A stretch of 7,664 nt of DNA from an uncultured Prevotella sp. (GCA_902497035.1 CABVDL010000113.1:1-7664); one strand, 5' to 3'. Shown: positions 1 through 7,313, counted from the first letter of the stretch. Made by a program: numbers and translations. The notes: a model not told the origin generated them from the letters alone.

Positions 1-8
1 CGGCCACT

Positions 9-74
9 ACACTGCCACCAGTGATGTACAACACTGCCACCAGTGATGTACAATATTGCCGCCGGTGACGTACA
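9..74. repeat. Tandem array A: three 22-bp units
   Basis: Three head-to-tail units of 22 bp occupy 9-30, 31-52 and 53-74. The first two are identical. The third differs at five positions (54, 56, 61, 64, 69), and all five are transitions. Each of the first two units carries the dyad CACTG-CCAC-CAGTG (10-23 and 32-45). In the third unit the arms become TATTG and CGGTG, which still pair as RNA on the plus strand if G-U pairs are allowed. There are no spacers between units and the period is not a multiple of three, so this is neither a CRISPR nor a coding repeat. The array may extend left of the window, although bases 1-8 do not clearly match a unit. Function unknown. Confidence 0.9.
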
Positions 75-341
75 ACTCCAAGGACGCTGGCACGAAGATT
101 AGGATCAAGAGGAGAACGGGATATCGACAAGTCATTCATAGATTAGGTGTACTTTTAGATTTCTTTTTCCTTAATTCGTAAATGCGTCACCATCAATTGC
201 AGAAACATGCGTATAACTGATTGATAATCAATGCTGACACTTTATCCAGCCAAAGATGTGATGAAGTCAGCTGAAGCGGCTCCACACGCCACGCCTGGGA
301 TAACTTACCGTAAATCATAGTCACAAAAAAAACAGATGGCA
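75..341. other. Gene-free spacer between repeat arrays A and B
   Basis: This 267-base stretch is richer in A and T than the repeat arrays around it. No convincing open frame was found on either strand; minus-strand reading gives only short frames interrupted by stops. It contains one clear palindrome (220-232) and an A8 run (323-332 region) just before the next array. No RNA gene, promoter with both boxes, or transposon end could be recognised. It may be the regulatory or trailing region of a gene outside the window on the left. Confidence 0.6.
220..232. promoter_or_regulatory. Short palindrome ATTGAT-A-ATCAAT
   Basis: Six-base arms are perfectly complementary around a single central base. 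The spacing is typical of a small dimeric regulator site, but no recognisable promoter lies beside it and no target gene is visible in the window. AT-rich palindromes of this size also arise by chance, so a regulatory role is only a possibility. Confidence 0.2.
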
Positions 342-385
342 GGGTCATCTCAGCCGGATGCCGGGGTCATCTTAGCCGGATGCCG
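342..385. repeat. Tandem array B: two 22-bp units
   Basis: Two adjacent 22-bp units at 342-363 and 364-385 differ at a single position (351 C versus 373 T, a transition). Both contain GGGTCATCT followed by AGCCGGATGCCG, and within the latter CGG-ATG-CCG is a small dyad. The sequence is unrelated to array A at first sight, but the period is identical. The following 28 bases (386-413) are not clearly repetitive, although they include GGGTGAC, a core also found in array D. Confidence 0.85.
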
Positions 386-413
386 CCCTGATACGGGTGA
401 CTTGCCGAGGTGG

Positions 414-501
414 GGCGGTCGCCGCAGGTGTGCGTGGCGGTCGCCGCAGATGTGCGTGGCGGTCGCCGCAGGTGTGCGTAGCGGTCACCGCAGCTTGTCG
501 G
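414..501. repeat. Tandem array C: four 22-bp units, GC-rich
   Basis: Units lie at 414-435, 436-457, 458-479 and 480-501. Units 1 and 3 are identical, unit 2 has one transition (450), and unit 4 is more degenerate, with about seven differences mostly in its right half. Every unit contains a dyad: GCGG-TCG-CCGC in units 1-3 and GCGGT-C-ACCGC in unit 4. Degeneration of the last unit is usual at the edge of a minisatellite. Open frames can be read through the array on both strands, but they are by-products of the repeat and have no protein character. Confidence 0.9.
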
Positions 502-505
502 ACGG

Positions 506-579
506 CCCGTCTGGCAGCGCCGGGTGACCCGTCTGGCAGCGCCAGGTAACCCATTTGGCAGCACCGGGTGACCCGTCTG
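506..579. repeat. Tandem array D: three 22-bp units plus a partial fourth
   Basis: Full units lie at 506-527, 528-549 and 550-571, and an 8-base start of a fourth (CCCGTCTG) lies at 572-579. The five differences among the full units are all transitions. Each unit junction forms a dyad: CGGGT-G-ACCCG at 521-531 and again at 565-575. The middle one is altered to CAGGT-A-ACCCA, which keeps pairing through two G-U pairs on the minus-strand RNA. The array starts 4 bases after array C and ends about 27 bases before the operon terminator, with nothing recognisable in 580-605. Confidence 0.9.
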
Positions 580-605
580 CGCCAGGCGTCTCCATGGCGG
601 GCATC

Positions 606-638
606 AAAAAGGCGGGACATCCGCTGATGCTCCGCCTT
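606..638 (-). terminator. Rho-independent-type terminator of gltBD
   Basis: Read on the minus strand, AAGGCGG (638-632) pairs with CCGCCTT (615-609), with a further inner CATC/GATG stem closing a 4-base loop. A run of five T follows the G/C part (610-606), two of them in the stem. The hairpin begins 29 bases after the gltD stop codon, in the right orientation to end transcription of the operon. The short T tract makes termination less than certain, but placement and shape are convincing. Confidence 0.75.
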
Positions 639-666
639 AACCAACATGTTTACTTGATAGGTAAAA

Positions 667-2088
667 CTACTTATGCTGTAAGTACTGGTTCACTTTTTCT
701 GCCACATCCTGGCCGCTGGCCAAGGCGCGCACCACCAGGCTGGCACCGTTGGCGGCATCGCCGGCCACGAAAACGTTATCGGGATACTCGGGCTGCTGGG
801 GACGCAGGAAGCCCATGGCCAGCAACACCATGTCGGCCTTGATGACCTCGGGGTCTTTGGCTGGTTTCATGATAGGCCGTCCGCCGTCGGGATTGGGCTC
901 CCATTTGATTTCCTGCACTCTCACGCCCGTCACCTTGCCGTTCTTTCCGATGAACTCGAGCGAGTTGATATTCCATCGGCGTGTGCAGCCCTCCTCGTGG
1001 GCGAAAGTCGTTTTCAGCGTGCGGGGCCAGTTGGGCCAGGGATTCTTCGGGTCGTCGGGTCCCTCAACGGGCCGCGGCATGATCTCAATCTGCGTCACGC
1101 TCTTGGACCCCTGGCGATGGGCCGTGCCGATACAGTCGGACCCGGTGTCGCCACCGCCGATGACAAGCACGTCCTTACCCTTGGCATTGACAAGCTGGTC
1201 CTTGGCAAACTCCTCTCCGGCAAGCATACGGTTTTGCTGACTGAGCATCTCAAGCGCGAAATAAACGCCTTTCAACTCTCTTCCGGGGATTTTCAGGTCG
1301 CGGGCCTCAGGTGTTCCGGTGCAGATGACCACGGCGTCGAAGTCCTTTGAAAGCTGACTGGCAGTGACTTTATTGTCCTTGCCCAACAGCGGGTCGTTCT
1401 GGATGTTGACGCTGCCGGGAGCCTCACTGTCCTCCGGCACGAGCATCGTGTTGTAAACGAACTTTATGCCCTCCTGCTTCAGGACGTTCATCTTGCGGTC
1501 GATGATGGTCTTGTTGAGCTTGAAGTTGGGAATGCCGAAGCGCAGCAGTCCTCCGGCGTCCTCACGGGCGTCATACACTGTTACCTCATATCCCATCTGG
1601 TTGAGCCGCGTCGCCACGCTCAGTCCTGACGGGCCGGCGCCGACCACGGCCACCTTTTTGCCGTTTCGCTGCGGGATGCGCGGCACGACATAGTCCTCCT
1701 GGTAAGCATGCTCAGCAATGGCGGCCTCATTCTCACGGTTGGTCGTCGGCTCATGCTCCATCAGGTTCAGCACGCAAGCCTTCTCGCAGAGTGCGGGGCA
1801 GACGCGCCCCGTGAACTCAGGGAAGTCGTTGGTCTCGCTGAGCAGCTCATAGGCCAACTTCCAGTCGCCCTTGTAGAGCGCGTCGTTCCATTCAGGGGTC
1901 TTGTTGTGCAGGGGGCAGGCCCAGTGGCAGAAAGGCACGCCACAGTCCATGCAACGGCTGGCCTGCAACCGGCGGTCATTGCTGTTGAGGGTCTGCTCCA
2001 CCTCGCCAAAATCGTGTATTCTATCATGTATTGGACGGTAGCCGGCCTCCTTGCGCTCTACCTCCAAAAAACCTTTAGGATTTCCCAT
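667..2088 (-). CDS. gltD: Glutamate synthase (NADPH) small (beta) subunit
   Basis: This 473-residue protein supplies electrons to glutamate synthase in the cytoplasm: it oxidises NADPH at an FAD and passes electrons through Fe-S clusters to the large subunit. The N-terminal region carries the cysteines expected for two 4Fe-4S clusters: C46, C49, C54 and C58 (CMDCGVPFCHWACP), then C97, C101 and C105 (CPALCEKAC). An FAD-binding Rossmann motif follows at about 148-156 (VVGAGPSGL), then an NADPH-binding motif at about 309-317 (VIGGGDTGS). The C-terminal FAD-contacting motif GDAANGASLVV lies at about 443-453. The length is normal for bacterial GltD and no key residue seems missing. The ATG at 2088 is chosen because it gives the usual N terminus and follows an A-rich leader with AAGAAG close upstream. 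It starts 30 bases after gltB ends, so the two are almost certainly co-transcribed. Related family members act as stand-alone subunits in other oxidoreductases, but the adjacent gltB makes the GOGAT role secure. Confidence 0.97.
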   Translation of the reverse strand: MGNPKGFLEVERKEAGYRPIHDRIHDFGEVEQTLNSNDRRLQASRCMDCGVPFCHWACPLHNKTPEWNDALYKGDWKLAYELLSETNDFPEFTGRVCPALCEKACVLNLMEHEPTTNRENEAAIAEHAYQEDYVVPRIPQRNGKKVAVVGAGPSGLSVATRLNQMGYEVTVYDAREDAGGLLRFGIPNFKLNKTIIDRKMNVLKQEGIKFVYNTMLVPEDSEAPGSVNIQNDPLLGKDNKVTASQLSKDFDAVVICTGTPEARDLKIPGRELKGVYFALEMLSQQNRMLAGEEFAKDQLVNAKGKDVLVIGGGDTGSDCIGTAHRQGSKSVTQIEIMPRPVEGPDDPKNPWPNWPRTLKTTFAHEEGCTRRWNINSLEFIGKNGKVTGVRVQEIKWEPNPDGGRPIMKPAKDPEVIKADMVLLAMGFLRPQQPEYPDNVFVAGDAANGASLVVRALASGQDVAEKVNQYLQHK

Positions 2089-2118
2089 TTCTTCTTGATT
2101 TATCCGTTTACCGAAATA

Positions 2119-5100
2119 TTAGTAATCTCTCTGCATGTCTGCAATCTTCTGCTGCAGCTTCCTCACTTGCTCTTCCTGCAGCACGCGCTTGTACTCAATA
2201 GGAACGACCTGGATGAAGTCCTCAATGTAGCGGTTCCAGTCGTCGAGCATGGTGCGTGCGAGCTTCGAGCCAGTGTAAAGGTAATGCTGGCGGATAAGCT
2301 CATGCAGTTCCTTACGGTAGGTGGTACCCTCGACGAGGTTTATCTCCACCATTCCCATATTGCAATAGAAGTCGAAGTCGTGGTCCTTGTCCCAGACGTA
2401 GGCCACGCCGCCCGACATGCCGGCGGCAAAGTTGCGCCCGGTCTTGCCCAGCACCACCACACGGCCGCCGGTCATATACTCGCAGCAGTGGTCACCGGCG
2501 CCCTCGACAACGGCTATGGCTCCCGAGTTGCGCACTGCAAAGCGCTCGCCCACCTTACCGTTGATATACAGCTCACCCGACGTGGCACCATAGAGTCCCG
2601 TGTTGCCGGCGATGATGTTGTCCTCGGCGTTGAAGTTGCTACGGATAGGCGGCAGAATAGAGATGCGGCCACCCGACAGCCCCTTGGCGAAATAGTCGTT
2701 GGTCTCGCCCTCAAGCTTGAAGTTGACACCGTGGACAAGGAACGCGCCGAAGCTCTGTCCGGCAGAGCCCTTGAAGCGCACGTTGATGGTGTCGTCGGGC
2801 AGACCTTCCTCGCCGTATTTCGAGGCGATGATGCCCGAGAGCATGCAGCCCACGGCGCGGTTGGTGTTGCGGATGGCAAAGTCGAGGTTGACTTCCTCCT
2901 TGTCGGAGATGGACTGTTGTGAGCCGGCTATAATCTGCTGGTCGAGGAGGTTGTTGAGCTCGTGGTCCTGCGTCCTGGTGCAGAAGAGGCTCACGTCTCC
3001 GCTCTCGCGCTTCTCGAGGTGGCTGAAATCGAGACTGTCCCACTTGCTCCTGACCATTTGCGGGACGGGGGCCCATATCTTCGACGTGTCACGCGGAACG
3101 AGCAGCTCGGTGTGACCAACAATATCGTTGAGCGAGGTGTAGCCCATCTCGGCGAGGTACTCGCGAACATGTTCGGCCAAGAACTTGAAGAAGTTGATGA
3201 CGTAGTGGTAGTCGCCGCGGAAATGGGCGCGGAGCTTCGGGTTCTGCGTGGCCACGCCCATGGGGCAGGTGTTCTGCGAGCATTTGCGCATCATCACACA
3301 ACCCAAGGTGATGAGGGCCGCGGTGCCGAAACCGAACTCCTCGGCGCCAAGCAGGGCGAGCATGATGATGTCGCGGGCCGACTTCAGCTGTCCGTCAACC
3401 TGCAGCCGCACGAGCGAACGGAGCCCGTTCTTGACCAGTGTCTGCTGTGTCTCGGCAATGCCAATCTCGGGTGAGATGCCCGCGAAGCGCATGCTGGAGG
3501 CCGGCGAGGCACCAGTGCCGCCCTCGGCGCCGGAGATGACGACGAGGTCGGCCTTGGCCTTGACCACTCCGGCGGCAATGGTACCCACACCACTCTCAGC
3601 CACGAGCTTCACGCTGATGGCAGCCTTTGGATTGACATTCTTCAGGTCGAAGATGAGCTGTTTCAGGTCCTCGATGGAGTAGATGTCATGATGGGGCGGG
3701 GGAGAGATGAGCGAGATGCCGGGAATGGAGTTGCGCGTCTTGGCGATAATCTCGTTGACCTTGAAGCCTGGCAGCTGGCCGCCCTCACCGGGCTTGGCAC
3801 CCTGGGCCACCTTAATCTGGATTTCCTCGGCATTGACAAGATATTCTGTGGTGACGCCGAAACGTCCCGATGCCACCTGCTTGGTCTTGCTCGACAGGCT
3901 AATGCCGTCGACAGTGGCGTGGTAGCGCTCGTTGTCCTCGCCGCCCTCTCCGGTGTTGGAACGGGCTCCGATGGCGTTCATGGCCAGTGCCAGAGCCTCA
4001 TGGGCCTCCTTAGACAGGGCCCCGAACGACATGGCGCCGGTGACGAAGTGCTTGACGATGCTCTCGACAGGCTCCACCTTGTTGATGTCTATCGGGTTGC
4101 GCTTGAAGTCGAGGAAGTCGCGGATGAACACAGGTTCGGGCTTGTCGTCAACCAGTGCCTCGTATTTCTTGAACAGCTCGTAGTTGCCAGTACGGGTAGC
4201 CAACTGCAGGGCAGCTATGGTCTCAGGGTTCCAGGCGTGCTTGATGCCGTCGTAGCGCCAGTGGAACTGTCCGAGGTTGGGCAATGGGATGTCGCTGCCT
4301 TTCTTGAGTTCCTCGCCCGCCTTGTTGTGGAAGCGCACGGCGTCGCGGGCAATGGTGTCGAGGCCTATGCCGCCGATGGTGCTTACCTCAGTGCCGAAGT
4401 AGGTGCGGAGCAGGCTCTCAGAGAGGCCGACAGCCTCAAAGATCTGCGCGCCGCGGTAGGAGCGGATGGTGGAGATGCCCATCTTTGCCATAATCTTGAG
4501 CAGGCCTTTCTTGACCGCGGCAATGTAGTTGGCCTCGGCTGTGGCATAGTTCTCCTGTATTTTGCCTCTCTTGACCAGGTCGTCGAGAATGGCGTAAGTC
4601 ATATAGGGGCAGAGGGCCGATGCGCCATAGCCCAACAGCAGGGCGGCGTGCATCACCTCACGTATCTCACCACTCTCCACGATAAGGGCGGTCTGCACGC
4701 GCTTGCCCACGTTGATGAGATAGTGATGGACGGCGCTCACTGCCAGCAGCGAAGGAATGGCGATATGGGTGTCATCGACATCGCGGTCGGAAAGAATGAT
4801 GTAGTTGTAGCCATCATCTACGCTTTGCTCAGCGTCGTGACAAAGCTTTGCGATGGCCTCGCGCAATGCGTCGCCCGGATGCTCGTTGCCTGCCTCCGCC
4901 GGCTTGAACGTGATGCTCAGCTTCTTGGTGTTGAAGCCCTTGTAGCGGATGTTCTGCAAGATGTCGAGCTGACTGTTGGTCAGAATGGGGTGGGGCAGGC
5001 GCACCATCTTGCAGTTGGTCTCGTCAGGATTGAGGATGCCCGTGCCCACGCGTCCGATATATTCGGTCAGGCTCATCACCAGTTCCTCACGGATGGAGTC

Positions 5101-6642
5101 GATGGCGGGGTTGGTGACCTGAGCAAACTGCTGGCGGAAATAGTTGAAGAAAATCTGCGGCTTGGTTGACAGTACGGCGAGCGGCGTGTCGTTGCCCATC
5201 GAGGCTGTGGGCTCCTTGCCCTGGGTGGCCATTGGAATGATGGTGTCCTGCACATCCTCCTCGCCGAAGCCGAATGCCACTTCCTTGGCCTCAAGGTTGT
5301 CAACGGCATTGGAGACCTTGCGGCCGGTGTGTATCTTCTCAAGCTGAATGCGGTTGGTGTTGAGCCACTGGCGGTAGGGATGCTCAAAGGCGAGCCGCTC
5401 CTTAATCTCCCCGTCGTAGTATATCTTGCCCTCCTGGGTATCGACAAGCAGCATCTTGCCGGGCTGCAGGCGTCCCTTCTCGGCAATCACCGTCGGGTCG
5501 AAGTCCATTACGCCTACCTCGGAGGCCACTACCATCGTGCCGGTCTTGGTGATGGTATAGCGTGCGGGGCGCAGGCCGTTGCGGTCGAGCATGCCGCCGG
5601 CGTAGCGGCCGTCGCTGAAGAGCAGGGCGGCAGGTCCGTCCCAGGGCTCCATCAGGATGGAATGGTACTCATAGAAAGCCTTGAGGTCCTCTGAGATGGG
5701 GTTCTTGTCGTTGAAGCTCTCGGGCACCATAATGCTCAGGGCCTGAGGCAGCGACATGCCGTTCATCACGAAAAACTCGAAAACGTTGTCCAACGAGGCC
5801 GAGTCGCTCATGCCGGGCTGAATGATAGGAGAGATGTCGTGAATGTCGCCTAACGCATCCGACGAAAGCACGGCCTCGCGAGCCTTCATCCACGAGCGGT
5901 TGCCTCGGATGGTGTTGATCTCACCATTGTGGGCAAGCAGGCGGAAAGGCTGGGCCAGCGACCACGTGGGGAAGGTGTTGGTGGAGAAGCGGCTGTGGAC
6001 CAAGGCCAGACCACTGGTAAAGTAGTTGTTGGTCAGGTCGGGATAGTATTGCCGGAGCTGCAGGCTCGACAACATGCCCTTATAAACGATATTCTTGCTG
6101 GAAAGCGAACAAATGTAGAAATCTTTGTCGTCTATGCGGCGCTCAATCTTCTTCCTTATTATATATAAGGAGCGCTCAAACGTTGCTACCTTGTCGTCGC
6201 TGACGCCGGTGATAAAAACCTGCTTCACGGCAGGCTCTGTGGCGGCCGCTGCCTCCCCAAGACAGTCTGGATTGGTGGGTACCGTACGCAGATGCATCAG
6301 CTGAAGTCCCTCGCGCTCAATCTCCTCAATCATGATGGAGAGTATCTTCTGCTGGCGAGCCTCGTCCTTGGGCAGGAAAATCAGGCCCGTGCCATACTTC
6401 CCTTTCTCGGGAACCGGAATGCCTTGAAGAAGGATAAACTCGTGGGGAATTTGAAGAAGAATGCCTGCGCCGTCGCCGGTCTTGCCGTCAGCACCCTCGG
6501 CGCCACGATGTCTCAGGTTCTCCAGAACTTTCAGTGCGTCGTCAACCAACTGATGACTCTTACCTCCGTGGATATTCACCACCATACCCACGCCGCACGC
6601 GTCGTGCTCGTAGGCACTGTTGTACAATCCATTTCTTTGCAT
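2119..6642 (-). CDS. gltB: Glutamate synthase (NADPH) large (alpha) subunit
   Basis: This protein of about 1507 residues transfers the amide nitrogen of glutamine to 2-oxoglutarate, making two glutamates, with electrons from GltD. The N-terminal class II glutamine amidotransferase domain has its nucleophile at Cys16 (HDACGVGM), with HSRFST (R218) and NGEIN (239-243) as substrate-site motifs. The central domain is followed by the FMN-binding glutamate synthase barrel, with NTGEGGED near 896 and KPGEGGQLPG near 950. Cysteines 1115, 1121 and 1126 (C-x5-C-x4-C) fit the 3Fe-4S cluster. The C-terminal beta-helix domain contains the glycine-rich GAGDHCCEYMTGG at 1381-1393. The length fits the bacterial enzyme, not a ferredoxin-only or archaeal split form. 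The ATG at 6642 is preferred over an in-frame TTG two codons earlier. It leaves a 15-residue propeptide to be removed so that Cys16 becomes the N terminus, as known for this family. There is no clear Shine-Dalgarno sequence; the leader is A-rich, which is normal in Bacteroidetes. gltD follows directly. Confidence 0.97.
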   Translation of the reverse strand: MQRNGLYNSAYEHDACGVGMVVNIHGGKSHQLVDDALKVLENLRHRGAEGADGKTGDGAGILLQIPHEFILLQGIPVPEKGKYGTGLIFLPKDEARQQKILSIMIEEIEREGLQLMHLRTVPTNPDCLGEAAAATEPAVKQVFITGVSDDKVATFERSLYIIRKKIERRIDDKDFYICSLSSKNIVYKGMLSSLQLRQYYPDLTNNYFTSGLALVHSRFSTNTFPTWSLAQPFRLLAHNGEINTIRGNRSWMKAREAVLSSDALGDIHDISPIIQPGMSDSASLDNVFEFFVMNGMSLPQALSIMVPESFNDKNPISEDLKAFYEYHSILMEPWDGPAALLFSDGRYAGGMLDRNGLRPARYTITKTGTMVVASEVGVMDFDPTVIAEKGRLQPGKMLLVDTQEGKIYYDGEIKERLAFEHPYRQWLNTNRIQLEKIHTGRKVSNAVDNLEAKEVAFGFGEEDVQDTIIPMATQGKEPTASMGNDTPLAVLSTKPQIFFNYFRQQFAQVTNPAIDSIREELVMSLTEYIGRVGTGILNPDETNCKMVRLPHPILTNSQLDILQNIRYKGFNTKKLSITFKPAEAGNEHPGDALREAIAKLCHDAEQSVDDGYNYIILSDRDVDDTHIAIPSLLAVSAVHHYLINVGKRVQTALIVESGEIREVMHAALLLGYGASALCPYMTYAILDDLVKRGKIQENYATAEANYIAAVKKGLLKIMAKMGISTIRSYRGAQIFEAVGLSESLLRTYFGTEVSTIGGIGLDTIARDAVRFHNKAGEELKKGSDIPLPNLGQFHWRYDGIKHAWNPETIAALQLATRTGNYELFKKYEALVDDKPEPVFIRDFLDFKRNPIDINKVEPVESIVKHFVTGAMSFGALSKEAHEALALAMNAIGARSNTGEGGEDNERYHATVDGISLSSKTKQVASGRFGVTTEYLVNAEEIQIKVAQGAKPGEGGQLPGFKVNEIIAKTRNSIPGISLISPPPHHDIYSIEDLKQLIFDLKNVNPKAAISVKLVAESGVGTIAAGVVKAKADLVVISGAEGGTGASPASSMRFAGISPEIGIAETQQTLVKNGLRSLVRLQVDGQLKSARDIIMLALLGAEEFGFGTAALITLGCVMMRKCSQNTCPMGVATQNPKLRAHFRGDYHYVINFFKFLAEHVREYLAEMGYTSLNDIVGHTELLVPRDTSKIWAPVPQMVRSKWDSLDFSHLEKRESGDVSLFCTRTQDHELNNLLDQQIIAGSQQSISDKEEVNLDFAIRNTNRAVGCMLSGIIASKYGEEGLPDDTINVRFKGSAGQSFGAFLVHGVNFKLEGETNDYFAKGLSGGRISILPPIRSNFNAEDNIIAGNTGLYGATSGELYINGKVGERFAVRNSGAIAVVEGAGDHCCEYMTGGRVVVLGKTGRNFAAGMSGGVAYVWDKDHDFDFYCNMGMVEINLVEGTTYRKELHELIRQHYLYTGSKLARTMLDDWNRYIEDFIQVVPIEYKRVLQEEQVRKLQQKIADMQRDY

Positions 6643-6681
6643 GTGCAATCGTTTTTTGTATTTTACCTATCAATATACTTG

Positions 6682-6714
6682 CAAAAGTACGAAATCGCTT
6701 TCTAATTGTAGCAA
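6682..6714 (-). promoter_or_regulatory. Candidate proximal gltB promoter
   Basis: On the minus strand TACTTTTG (6689-6682) fits the Bacteroidetes -7 consensus TAnnTTTG exactly. A TTG at 6714-6712, 22 bases upstream, could be the -33 element. The leader would be about 35-40 bases. The -33 match is only three bases long and the spacing is at the long end, so this is weaker than the distal candidate. Confidence 0.4.
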
Positions 6715-6754
6715 GGAAAGAGACATTTCTTTTAACAAAATGATGATTTTAACA

Positions 6755-6787
6755 CAAAGATAACGGTTTGACACCAAATGGAGCAAA
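6755..6787 (-). promoter_or_regulatory. Candidate distal gltB promoter
   Basis: On the minus strand TTTG (6787-6784) is followed after 21 bases by TATCTTTG (6762-6755). Both boxes match the Bacteroidetes primary sigma factor consensus. Transcription would start near 6748, giving a leader of roughly 105 bases before the gltB ATG. The inverted repeat at 6763-6802 overlaps it, which suggests control at this promoter. Confidence 0.5.
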
Positions 6788-6802
6788 TATCAGCCAAACC
6801 GT
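6763..6802. promoter_or_regulatory. Inverted repeat bracketing the gltB -33 box
   Basis: ACGGTTTG (6763-6770) and CAAACCGT (6795-6802) are perfect inverted copies separated by 24 bases. The gltB-proximal arm directly abuts the candidate -7 box, and the candidate -33 box lies between the arms. The arm centres are 32 bp apart, about three helical turns, so a dimer could bind both on one face of the DNA. The regulator is unknown. A hairpin role is less likely because the upstream arm would not be in the transcript from this promoter. Confidence 0.35.
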
Positions 6803-7017
6803 AAGCAAGAAATGAAGATTGAATGCATTAACTTGAATATTATATTCACATCCACACACATTGTCGGCAACGGAAAAATCTGCTGATGCCGGGCGAAGGT
6901 ACTGTCTTTTGCTCCCGCAGCCGTCAGACGGTAAAAGCCGAGCTTCTTGCCGATATAGTCCTTGTCCGTCCACTCGTAGTTCCCCTGTGAGATGTCAAAG
7001 CGCATAGGATTGTGCAC
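6790..7017 (-). pseudogene. Gene fragment of uncertain origin
   Basis: A minus-strand frame reads from about 7017 to 6790 without a proper start. The part from NPMRFDISQGNYEW through LGFYRLTAAG looks protein-like. After about IFPLPT (near 6860) the composition turns AT-rich and loses protein character, running towards the gltB promoter region. It joins the recombinase fragment in a different frame at about 7017. The GFYRLTA segment recalls C-terminal regions of Prevotella surface proteins, but this is from memory and weak. It could instead be frame-shifted recombinase sequence, since MRFD can follow the FQAYTG region in that family. No function is assigned. Confidence 0.35.
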
Positions 7018-7229
7018 GCCTGGAATACGAACAGGTCACGCACCCGGTCAAGGCTCTCCGTGCCCATCCTGGCGGTCTCTATGGCGTGAAGTTCGTCCTT
7101 GGTGAGATACTTGTGCAGGCCGTGGCTCACCTTGTCCTTCACGATATGCACCCATTTGTACGGGTTCAGCCTCAGATAACCCTCACTGATGTACACAAAG
7201 TCTACAACCGGCATTCTGTCATTCTCCAT
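7017..7229 (-). pseudogene. Tyrosine recombinase (integrase) fragment
   Basis: The minus-strand frame contains GYLRLNPYKWVHI, then KYLTKDELHAIE, then DRVRDLFVFQA. This order matches the end of the SAM-like core-binding domain and the first helices of the catalytic domain in Bacteroidales tyrosine recombinases. None of the catalytic R-H-R-Y residues are present. The frame degenerates straight after FQACT, where the family usually has FQAYTG. The first 13 or so residues (MENDRMPVVDFVY) do not look like recombinase and may come from a different gene joined near 7192. A full enzyme would be about 400 residues, so only about 60 remain and it must be inactive. It is probably a remnant of an integrated element. 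Confidence 0.7.
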
Positions 7230-7267
7230 TGTCTTGCGTTTATAATTGGCAAATTATCATTCTAAGC

Positions 7268-7313
7268 AGTGGTAAACACTGACCGAGGGAGTGGTAAACA
7301 CTATGGTAAACAC
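7268..7313. repeat. 22-bp-spaced repeat at a gene-fragment junction
   Basis: AGTGGTAAACACT occurs at 7268-7280 and again at 7290-7302, exactly 22 bp apart. A third, shorter copy, ATGGTAAACAC, follows at 7303-7313 with a spacing of only 12. Short arms AGTG and CACT make each copy a small dyad. The unit length equals that of the arrays at the left end of the window. The stop codon that ends the tape-measure frame (7301-7303) lies inside this repeat, so the repeat marks the breakpoint. Confidence 0.75.

Noticed and set aside
75..341. A small gene or RNA gene in the left spacer
   Set aside because: Frames on both strands are short and interrupted, there is no tRNA-like fold or complete promoter, and nothing was recognisable.
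9..579. CRISPR array
   Set aside because: The units follow each other without spacers, and there are no cas genes. These are plain tandem repeats.
336..647. Short open frames on both strands through the GC-rich repeats, giving cysteine- and arginine-rich peptides
   Set aside because: They arise from the tandem repeats. A 22-bp period shifts frame at each unit, so they are not conserved protein repeats.
2089..2118. A separate promoter or terminator between gltB and gltD
   Set aside because: The gap is only 30 bases and shows no hairpin or promoter boxes; co-transcription explains it.
1708..5169. Long plus-strand open frames opposite gltD and gltB (about 404 residues at 1708-2922 and 493 at 3688-5169)
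   Set aside because: They mirror the codon bias of gltB and gltD, show no recognisable domain, and lie fully antisense to strongly conserved genes.
6646..6648. TTG start for gltB two codons before the ATG
   Set aside because: The ATG at 6642 is the stronger start and gives a normal propeptide before the catalytic cysteine; nothing favours the TTG.
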